Of a stretch of 6,378 nt of DNA, positions 1-5,328 are shown one piece after another (positions within the stretch are counted from its first letter, which is position 1; each line of letters begins with the position of its first letter). The translations under genes and the position numbers were made by a program. The notes beneath the pieces are model-generated. The model was not told where the DNA came from and made no database searches. It saw nothing but the letters and a program-made list of their open reading frames with translations. Source of the stretch: an uncultured Spirochaetaceae bacterium (lineage in GTDB: Bacteria; Spirochaetota; Spirochaetia; Treponematales; Treponemataceae); NCBI GenBank assembly GCA_902772605.1, contig CACYBG010000364.1:1-6378 (forward strand), read 5' to 3'.

Positions 1-97
1 AAAAAAGTGTCCTCTTTTAACGCGCTACTTACTGCAATATTGATTTTAAACCATTATTGGAGATTTACATGCAAATCTGGACATAACGAGGCTCATC

Positions 98-2188
98 ATG
101 AAACAGGATAAAAAAAGTTCGCTCTTGCTGGTGATGCTTGTGGCCATTGCCGCACCAATCATCATGTTCAATGTCATTCAGGCAATCGTAATAGGCCGAT
201 ACACCACGGACAAGGTTTCGGAAAGTGCCGTCGCCGAATACTCCTATGTAGTTGAAGCCTATGCACTCTCCATGAAGGAAAACCTTGACGGTTACTACAG
301 GGGCCTTGACTATTACATCAATTCAAACGTAATGAAGGAAGGGACTTTCGAGGAAATGGCCGAATGGCTTACCCATCAGTCCGACAACAGGGATCCTGAT
401 TTCGATTACATAATGCTATGCGATTCATCCGGTCTTGCCTACACCGACATCGGAAAAAGGACCGACGTCAAGGAACGCTCATACCTTAAGGCGATACTTG
501 AAGAAGGAAAGGACAGTTTCATCGACGACCCCGTAATCTCCAAGACGACCGGAAAACCCGTAACGCACATAACCAAGGCCATAAAGAGGAACGGAAAAAA
601 CATCGCCATGATTTGCGCCGTCGTAAACGTGGAAAAAATCGTCAAGAACGTAAACTCCATAAAGATTGGAACCGGTGGATACGCATGGGTGATTTCATCG
701 GAAGGTCTTGCGATAAGCCATCCGAACAGCGACTACATAATGGAAATGAATTTCATAAACGGACTTCCCAAGGGTAACGAAGCCCTATCTGCAATTGCAA
801 GGAATGCAGCAAGCGGAAAAGTCAATTATGAAATCGTTCCGAAAAAAAACCGCAACAGCGAATACATCTACTATCACAACATCGAAGGTACGCCGTGGTC
901 GCTCCTCATAACCATTCCTGAAAAACAGCTCATGGATGTAGTAAACGGAGTCATACAGATAGTAAGCATGTTTACCGTTTTCGTAACCGTCCTGACCCTG
1001 CTTGTAAGCGGACTGGTCATCTACGGTGCAATGCGTCCCCTGAACGTCGTCAAGAAGACAATCAACGGAATTGCAACGGGAAATGCAGACCTTACGCAGA
1101 GAATCCAAATCAACACGAACAATGAAATCGGACAGGTCGTCGTCGGATTCAACAGGTTTACCGAAAAACTTCAGAACATAGTAAAGGACGTAAAGGACTC
1201 GAAGGAAGAACTCAACATTGCAGGTGCAGACATGGCGGCAACGTCGGAGGAGACAGCATCGGCAATCACCCAGATTCTTGCAAACATAAACAGCATGTAC
1301 CAGCAGATTGAAAATCAGAGCAGCTCGGTAAATGAAACGGCGGGTGCGGTAAATCAGATTGCATCGAACATTGCATCGCTTGAGAACATGATTGAAAGTC
1401 AGAGTGCAGGAGTTTCTGAAGCATCGGCAGCCGTAGAAGAGATGATTGGAAACATAAACAGCGTAAACCAGAGCATCGACAAAATGGCAGGTTCATTCGG
1501 TGCACTGCAGAACGACGCCCAGCTCGGATTCAACAAGCAGCAGGATGTAAACGAACGCATCAAGCAGATTGAAGGACAGAGCGAAATGCTTCAGGAAGCA
1601 AATGCGGCAATCAGTGCAATTGCAGAACAGACGAACCTTCTTGCAATGAATGCGGCAATCGAAGCGGCTCATGCAGGTGAAGCAGGAAAGGGATTTTCAG
1701 TCGTTGCAGATGAAATCCGAAAGCTTTCCGAAACGTCAACGTCACAGTCAAAGACAATCGGTGAACAGCTGACGAACATAAAGGAGTCCATAAAGGAAGT
1801 AGTAAATGCAAGCATAGAGTCCAGCATGGCGTTTGAATCTGTTTCCCAAAAAATCAACCAGACGGATGAACTTGTACTTCAGATAAAATCTGCAATGGAA
1901 GAACAGAATTCTGGAAGCGTCCAAATCAACCAGGCACTTCACAGCATGAACGACAGTACCATTGAAGTTCGGAGTGCGGCACAGGAAATGACCGAGGGAA
2001 ACAAGGCGATACTTGAAGAAGTGAAGCTGCTTCAGGATGCGACAAGTGCAATGAAGGACAGCATGAACGAAATGGGTCTCGGTGCACGTAAGATTAATGA
2101 AACGGGAGCCTCGCTTGGTGCGATTTCCAACAAGGTAAAGGAATCGATAAAGAAGATTGGAGACCAGATCGACCAGTTCAAGGTCTGA
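98..2188 (+). CDS. Methyl-accepting chemotaxis protein with dCache-type sensor, HAMP and signalling domain
   Basis: Transmembrane chemoreceptor: it binds a small ligand outside the cytoplasmic membrane and controls the CheA kinase through CheW. Seen in the 696 residues: a short basic N-terminus, TM1 at about 9-32, an extracellular domain at about 35-275, TM2 at about 285-311, HAMP at about 312-365, then a long coiled coil with the conserved hairpin tip at about 508-545 (EQTNLLAMNAAIEAAHAGEAG, then GFSVVADEIRKLS). The sensor looks like a double-Cache fold, with DYIMLCDSSG followed by a KERSYLKAI segment (R127, Y129) and FIDDPVISKTTGKPV, typical of membrane-distal dCache modules. The ligand cannot be assigned. 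The protein ends in DQFKV and has no NWETF-like pentapeptide for tethering CheR/CheB. The ATG is supported by GAGG at 88-91, six bases upstream. It appears to be a single-gene unit ended by the terminator at 2196-2230. Family assignment is very secure. Confidence 0.97.
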   Translation: MKQDKKSSLLLVMLVAIAAPIIMFNVIQAIVIGRYTTDKVSESAVAEYSYVVEAYALSMKENLDGYYRGLDYYINSNVMKEGTFEEMAEWLTHQSDNRDPDFDYIMLCDSSGLAYTDIGKRTDVKERSYLKAILEEGKDSFIDDPVISKTTGKPVTHITKAIKRNGKNIAMICAVVNVEKIVKNVNSIKIGTGGYAWVISSEGLAISHPNSDYIMEMNFINGLPKGNEALSAIARNAASGKVNYEIVPKKNRNSEYIYYHNIEGTPWSLLITIPEKQLMDVVNGVIQIVSMFTVFVTVLTLLVSGLVIYGAMRPLNVVKKTINGIATGNADLTQRIQINTNNEIGQVVVGFNRFTEKLQNIVKDVKDSKEELNIAGADMAATSEETASAITQILANINSMYQQIENQSSSVNETAGAVNQIASNIASLENMIESQSAGVSEASAAVEEMIGNINSVNQSIDKMAGSFGALQNDAQLGFNKQQDVNERIKQIEGQSEMLQEANAAISAIAEQTNLLAMNAAIEAAHAGEAGKGFSVVADEIRKLSETSTSQSKTIGEQLTNIKESIKEVVNASIESSMAFESVSQKINQTDELVLQIKSAMEEQNSGSVQINQALHSMNDSTIEVRSAAQEMTEGNKAILEEVKLLQDATSAMKDSMNEMGLGARKINETGASLGAISNKVKESIKKIGDQIDQFKV

Positions 2189-2195
2189 TTAAATG

Positions 2196-2230
2196 CGGTT
2201 CGGACGATTCAATCCGGACCGTTTTTTTTT
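2196..2230 (+). terminator. Rho-independent terminator of the chemoreceptor gene
   Basis: A 9-bp stem (2196-2204 with 2213-2221, containing one G-T wobble) closes an 8-base loop and is followed immediately by nine T residues (2222-2230). It begins eight bases after the chemoreceptor stop codon. This is a textbook intrinsic terminator, so the downstream HAD-VanW gene probably needs its own promoter. Confidence 0.92.
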
Positions 2231-2244
2231 GCATTTTCACTCGA

Positions 2245-2273
2245 TTGACAATCAACGGTTAAAAATGTAGTCT
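2245..2273 (+). promoter_or_regulatory. Candidate sigma-70 promoter for the HAD-VanW gene
   Basis: A perfect -35 hexamer TTGACA (2245-2250) is followed after 17 bases by TAGTCT (2268-2273), which matches the -10 consensus at only three positions (T1, A2, T6). It lies just after a strong terminator and upstream of a gene on the same strand, where a promoter is expected. If it is used, transcription would start near 2280, so the RNA would begin in or at the first perfect hairpin. The weak -10 keeps confidence moderate. A second -10-like TATACT at 2338-2343 has no convincing -35. Confidence 0.45.
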
Positions 2274-2277
2274 AGTA

Positions 2278-2314
2278 AACCGCTGATTAATACACGAAGC
2301 ATTAATCAGCGGTT
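2278..2314. repeat. Perfect 14-bp inverted repeat (hairpin 1)
   Basis: Arms 2278-2291 and 2301-2314 are perfectly complementary (AACCGCTGATTAAT and its reverse complement) around a 9-base loop. The bases that follow are CCTAGC, not a T-run, so this is not an intrinsic terminator. CTAG tetranucleotides flank it at 2272-2275 and 2316-2319. It could be an interspersed palindromic element or a structured 5' leader; the sequence alone does not decide. Confidence 0.85.
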
Positions 2315-2318
2315 CCTA

Positions 2319-2366
2319 GCAATTTCTCGTAATTCATTATACTGTAAGGAATTACTGCGAAATTGC
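2319..2366. repeat. Imperfect inverted repeat (hairpin 2)
   Basis: The outer stem pairs GCAATTTC (2319-2326) with GAAATTGC (2359-2366). The inner stem pairs GTAATTC (2329-2335) with GAATTAC (2349-2355). A small asymmetric internal loop (TC against TGC) separates them, and a 13-base AT-rich apical loop contains TATACT. There is no following T-tract. It begins at the G that ends the CTAG downstream of hairpin 1, so the two structures are packed end to end. Confidence 0.75.
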
Positions 2367-2379
2367 GGGTGTTATTGTT

Positions 2380-2415
2380 AACACTTAATAATCCGCTTTC
2401 GGATTATTAAGTGTT
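2380..2415. repeat. Perfect 16-bp inverted repeat (hairpin 3)
   Basis: Arms 2380-2395 and 2400-2415 (AACACTTAATAATCCG and its reverse complement) are perfectly complementary around a CTTT tetraloop. It is followed by CC and a CTAG at 2418-2421, much as hairpin 1 is followed by CTAG. There is no T-tract, so intrinsic termination is unlikely. It ends 50 bases before the TTG start of the HAD-VanW gene and would form a very stable structure in that leader. Confidence 0.88.
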
Positions 2416-2465
2416 CCCTAGAAGTCAATTCTGAGTTTCCACAATTCTTTTATCAGGAGACTGAT

Positions 2466-3833
2466 TTGCTAAAGAACTTTTTTCCATACGAATATATGGA
2501 CTCCCCTTTTTCCATCGACTATCAAAAGCTTTTCGACATGGGATTCCGTGCGCTGATTTTCGACATCGACAATACGCTCGTTCCACATGGTGCAGAATCA
2601 AATGCCGAAGTCGATTCGCTTTTCACCAGGCTCAACGAAATCGGATTCAAAATCCTGCTTCTTTCAAACAACAGCGAAGAACGGATACTTTCATTCAAAA
2701 AAAACATCGATGCGCTTTACATTGCGGAAGCAGGAAAACCCGATGCAAAAAATTACCTGAAGTCCCTTGAAATGCTCGGTTCAAAAAAAGAAAACACCCT
2801 GTACATCGGCGACCAGCTGACCATAGACATACTCGGAGCAAACCGGGCCGGCATTCCGAACGTCCTTGTAAAATACGTCGGATTCGGAACCGTCAAAAAA
2901 ATCGGATGCAGACGGAGAGTCGAAAACATCATCCTTAAAATCCATTCAAAATCAAAATACAGTCACAGGCTCGGAAACATCAGCATTGAAAGCGGTGCAA
3001 AATCCGTACGGCGAAGAAAACTTTTTTGCGAGATGAATCCATTTTTCTATTGGATTTCATGCCAAAAGGAAACGTTGAAGCGTCACATAAAAAACATCTT
3101 CACCACCGAAAAATTTTCAAGGGAGATTTCACGGGAAAGGCTTCCAAATCTGGTTTCAAGCCATCATAATGCACTGATTAAAAAAGGAAAGGGAATCGAT
3201 CCCGTGCTTCAGGAAAACAAGGCGGACAACATCAGGCTCGCGTGCAGCAAGATGAACGGAATCGTAATCCATCCGGGGGAAAGCTTTTCATTCTGGAAAC
3301 TGGTCGGAAAAACTTCAAGGCGCAGGGGATTCAAGGAAGGAAGGGTCATCGAAAATAAAAAACTGATTGCCGGAGTCGGAGGAGGATTATGCAACCTTGG
3401 AAACACGATTCACCTTTTGATTTTAAACAGCCCGCTGACGGTTACGGAAATCCATCATCATTCGGATGCTCTCGCTCCAGACCATGGCCGGAGGATTCCA
3501 TACAGCGCAGGAACATCGGTCAGTTATAACAATATTGATTTCCGATTCAAAAACGAGACGGACCAGAACGTTCAGCTGCTTCTTTGGTGCGATGAAGAAA
3601 ACCTCTACGGTGAATTGAGAAGCGAAAGGGAATATCCATGGACGTATGCAATTACGGAAGACGGGCATCATTTCCAAAAGGAAGGTGAAAAATATTACAG
3701 GGTTTCCAAAATCTACAAGGAAACATTTGACCGTGCGACGAACAGTCTCTTAAAGCGCGAACTCAACTGGGACAATCATTCCGAAGTCATGTTCGACTAC
3801 AGCCTGATTCCTGAAGACCAAATCGGTGTATGA
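2466..3833 (+). CDS. YqeG-like HAD phosphatase fused to a VanW-family domain
   Basis: One uninterrupted 455-residue frame with two parts. Residues 1-145 are a HAD-superfamily phosphatase of the YqeG/IIIA type: motif I DIDNT (D33, D35), motif II S67 in LLLSNN, motif III K91 in AGKPDA, motif IV GDQLTID (D116, D121). All catalytic positions are present, so phosphatase activity is plausible; the substrate is unknown. A basic linker (about 146-183) leads to a VanW-type region (about 184-440) with the hallmark GVGGGLCNLGNTIH (303-316), IVIHPGESFSFWKLVGKTS and SAGTSVSYNNIDFRFKN. VanW was named from vancomycin-resistance clusters, but its biochemical role is unestablished, and no other van gene is present here. 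No signal peptide or membrane segment is visible. The start is TTG, supported by AGGAGA at 2455-2460, five bases upstream. An internal ATG at 3033 lies where free-standing VanW proteins tend to begin, but has no good ribosome binding site. Confidence 0.9.
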   Translation: MLKNFFPYEYMDSPFSIDYQKLFDMGFRALIFDIDNTLVPHGAESNAEVDSLFTRLNEIGFKILLLSNNSEERILSFKKNIDALYIAEAGKPDAKNYLKSLEMLGSKKENTLYIGDQLTIDILGANRAGIPNVLVKYVGFGTVKKIGCRRRVENIILKIHSKSKYSHRLGNISIESGAKSVRRRKLFCEMNPFFYWISCQKETLKRHIKNIFTTEKFSREISRERLPNLVSSHHNALIKKGKGIDPVLQENKADNIRLACSKMNGIVIHPGESFSFWKLVGKTSRRRGFKEGRVIENKKLIAGVGGGLCNLGNTIHLLILNSPLTVTEIHHHSDALAPDHGRRIPYSAGTSVSYNNIDFRFKNETDQNVQLLLWCDEENLYGELRSEREYPWTYAITEDGHHFQKEGEKYYRVSKIYKETFDRATNSLLKRELNWDNHSEVMFDYSLIPEDQIGV

Positions 3834-3865
3834 TTTCAAGTCCAGGAAATTGCTGCACGTTGCAT
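3834..3865. other. Short convergent intergenic gap without a visible terminator
   Basis: Only 32 bases separate the stop codons of the HAD-VanW gene and the TIM-barrel gene. I find no GC-rich stem with a T-run for either strand, so termination here may be factor-dependent, or the transcripts may overlap at their 3' ends. Confidence 0.6.
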
Positions 3866-4549
3866 TTATCTTGAGGTACCGGAACCATTGATGTAGGACA
3901 GGACGTTTTCAATCTGCTCAGGAAATTCAAGGCCGAACCTGTTTTCAAAGAATGCACTGCCTATCGTAAACGCCCACGGATTCAATTCAAGGATTTCATC
4001 AAGGCGTTCATAGCTGTCGACACTTCCCGCAATGCAAACCGGAGCATCCACGGCTTCCACAACCCGTCTGTTCAGTTTCTGCGAATTTCCGACGAACCTG
4101 TATCCAAGCAGATCGACTCCGAATGCCCCCTTTTCAATGTTCGACCTTGCCTCATCCACGATTTCATCAACAGTGCCTTCCATGATGGACGGGCGTCCCC
4201 TAAGCTGTCCGACAAAGGGCATGTATTTCAATCCGTGGTCCTGACAGAACGAACTGATTGAATCCCCAAAAACGGTCCCCATCAACATGTCGCAGCCACA
4301 TTTAACGGCAAGCTTTGCAGCATCCAGACCGGTCGCTTCGTTATATGTTACGGCTTCCAGAACCGTTTTCTTACCGTTTTCCTTCATGCAGGCAAACAGA
4401 TTCATAAGCTCAAGATGCGTCAGGTTCTTTTCCTTTGCACCCCAGTACAATGCCCCCGTATCCTTGCACGATTCAAAAACGGTCCTCGCATTGTCAACGG
4501 TATAGTCATCGTGAGTGAGCATCACTATCAGTTCAGGCTTCCGATTCAT
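3866..4549 (-). CDS. TIM-barrel protein of unknown function with a phosphate-binding-like C-terminal motif
   Basis: Soluble 227-residue protein. Eight regularly spaced beta-like segments can be read in order: LIVML, ALYWGA, KTVLEAVT, DMLMGTV, KYMPFVG, FGVDLLGY, PVCIAGS, AFTIGSA. That matches a complete (beta/alpha)8 barrel. The last two strands (CIAGSVDSYERL and FTIGSAFFENRF, about 172-204) resemble the phosphate-binding end of ribulose-phosphate-binding barrels such as NanE or HisA. By family analogy the substrate may be a phosphorylated sugar or similar compound, but I cannot name the reaction. The start at 4549 is preferred over an in-frame ATG at 4603 because AGGAAG lies just upstream (4555-4560) and the extra N-terminal 18 residues would add a long overlap with the PAP2 gene. 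The chosen start still overlaps that gene's 3' end by 17 bp, suggesting translational coupling. It is the second gene of a two-gene operon and ends in TAA. Confidence 0.85.
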   Translation of the reverse strand: MNRKPELIVMLTHDDYTVDNARTVFESCKDTGALYWGAKEKNLTHLELMNLFACMKENGKKTVLEAVTYNEATGLDAAKLAVKCGCDMLMGTVFGDSISSFCQDHGLKYMPFVGQLRGRPSIMEGTVDEIVDEARSNIEKGAFGVDLLGYRFVGNSQKLNRRVVEAVDAPVCIAGSVDSYERLDEILELNPWAFTIGSAFFENRFGLEFPEQIENVLSYINGSGTSR

Positions 4550-5099
4550 TGACGCTTCCTTTATCTTCACGGATATGTTTCCTGCGTAAAATCCTGTTTC
4601 CAAAAACCGATACTAAAATCGCAACCGTAGAGCCGAGCAAAAGTCCCAAAAGCACGTCGCTCGGATAATGCACTCCGACATACATCCTTGAAAATCCCAT
4701 CAGCAGGGCGAAAAACAGAGCTATGAATCCGTACCTTTTCTTTGCATTCATCAGGATTGAAACGGCAAATCCGAATGCAATCGCTGTATGCCCGGATGGA
4801 CATGAATATGATGAAGGACGCTTTACCAAAGTCATCAGCTCAGGAATTTCCAGGAAAGGTCTTGGTCTTGCAATCAGGTTTTTCAATATGAAATCATTTA
4901 TGCAGAATGCAACGGCCATGGAAATCAGTGCCAGTACGCCGATTTTTCTGGTCTTCTTGAAAATCAGCAGAACAATTACGACAATGAACCAAGGAATTGC
5001 ATAATTTCCGCTTAAGGAATACGGAACGATAAATGATGATAAAAATGAGTTGCGCAGATTTTCCTGAATCCAAATAAGAATAGAACCGTCTAAAGTCAT
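4533..5099 (-). CDS. PAP2-superfamily membrane phosphatase
   Basis: Integral membrane phosphatase of the type-2 phosphatidic acid phosphatase superfamily, whose members dephosphorylate lipid phosphates such as undecaprenyl diphosphate, phosphatidate or phosphatidylglycerophosphate. Residue numbers use the 188-residue form. All three signature motifs are intact: KX6RP (K73, R80, P81), PSGH (101-104) and SRX5HX3D (S137, R138, H144, D148). About five hydrophobic segments (roughly 34-47, 54-70, 106-118, 124-138, 149-167) fit the family's membrane topology, with a basic then acidic hydrophilic tail. The start at 5099 (MTLDGSILIWIQ) is chosen because GGAGA sits just upstream; an in-frame ATG at 5159 would add 20 residues that look unlike the family. 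It is the first gene of an operon with the TIM-barrel gene. Substrate specificity cannot be assigned; a role in undecaprenyl carrier recycling is possible. Confidence 0.95.
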   Translation of the reverse strand: MTLDGSILIWIQENLRNSFLSSFIVPYSLSGNYAIPWFIVVIVLLIFKKTRKIGVLALISMAVAFCINDFILKNLIARPRPFLEIPELMTLVKRPSSYSCPSGHTAIAFGFAVSILMNAKKRYGFIALFFALLMGFSRMYVGVHYPSDVLLGLLLGSTVAILVSVFGNRILRRKHIREDKGSVNESEA

Positions 5100-5188
5100 A
5101 TCTTCTCCAAACGTAAAGCACAAAATTTCCGATATCCATCGACACGGACATGATACCAAATTTCGTACATAAAATCATCATTTTTTTA

Positions 5189-5218
5189 TTTTTTATGCAA
5201 TTATTTTTTTATGCGATT
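5189..5218. repeat. AT-rich tandem direct repeat in the divergent intergenic region
   Basis: TTTTTTATGCAATT (5189-5202) recurs as TTTTTTATGCGATT (5205-5218), 13 of 14 bases identical and 16 bases apart. A further T-run precedes it at 5181-5187. It lies 10 bases upstream of the candidate -35 for the glycosidase gene, where an UP element, intrinsically curved DNA or a regulator site could sit. The function is inferred from position only. Confidence 0.55.
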
Positions 5219-5228
5219 GGAGATACGG

Positions 5229-5257
5229 TTAACACTGGAACAAAAGAAACATAATAT
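5229..5257 (+). promoter_or_regulatory. Candidate sigma-70 promoter for the GH3 glycosidase gene
   Basis: TTAACA (5229-5234, five of six matches to the -35 consensus) and TAATAT (5252-5257, four of six to the -10) are separated by exactly 17 bases. Transcription would start near 5264, giving a leader of about 65 bases. Overlapping alternatives for the -10 are CATAAT (5250-5255) and TATATA (5255-5260). AT-rich tracts lie immediately upstream. Confidence 0.5.
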
Positions 5258-5290
5258 ATAGAATGAACTTGAACATTTAAAACCATTGTT

Positions 5291-5308
5291 GCCAACTGCA
5301 TCAGTGGC
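5291..5308 (+). promoter_or_regulatory. Small dyad in the GH3 gene leader
   Basis: GCCA-a-CTG (5291-5298) pairs with CAG-TGGC (5302-5308), with one bulged A and a 3-base loop. It lies about 30 bases downstream of the inferred transcription start and 12 bases before the GGAG ribosome binding site. It could be a small operator or a weak RNA hairpin. Dyads this short also arise by chance. Confidence 0.25.
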
Positions 5309-5328
5309 TGTTGATTCATGGAGATTTT

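Noticed and set aside
785..1108. Antisense open frame inside the chemoreceptor gene
   Set aside because: It lies opposite a securely identified gene, has low-complexity composition and no recognisable domain; it is a codon-bias shadow.
2278..2415. The hairpins as intrinsic terminators
   Set aside because: No T-run follows any of the three stems, and the chemoreceptor gene already has a clear terminator at 2196-2230.
2278..2415. CRISPR array or integron attC sites
   Set aside because: The stems are different sequences, so there are no direct repeats with regular spacers. The boundaries do not fit the GTTRRRY/RYYYAAC core sites of attC, and no cas gene or integron integrase is present.
3033..3833. 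A separate VanW gene starting at the internal ATG
   Set aside because: No convincing ribosome binding site precedes 3033, and VanW-like sequence (RRKLFCE) appears to begin a few residues before it in the same frame as the HAD domain.
2466..3833. Vancomycin-resistance cluster
   Set aside because: Only a VanW-type domain is present. No VanA/B-type ligase, VanH, VanX or VanRS is in the window, and VanW homologues are common outside resistance clusters.
4550..4603. Longer TIM-barrel protein from an ATG at 4603
   Set aside because: It would overlap the PAP2 gene by about 70 bp, and the added residues precede the first barrel strand without family resemblance; the start at 4549 has AGGAAG upstream.
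5100..5159. Longer N-terminus for the PAP2 protein from an ATG at 5159
   Set aside because: The extra 20 residues contain several Cys and charged residues and do not look like a PAP2 N-terminus; the start at 5099 has a well-placed GGAGA.
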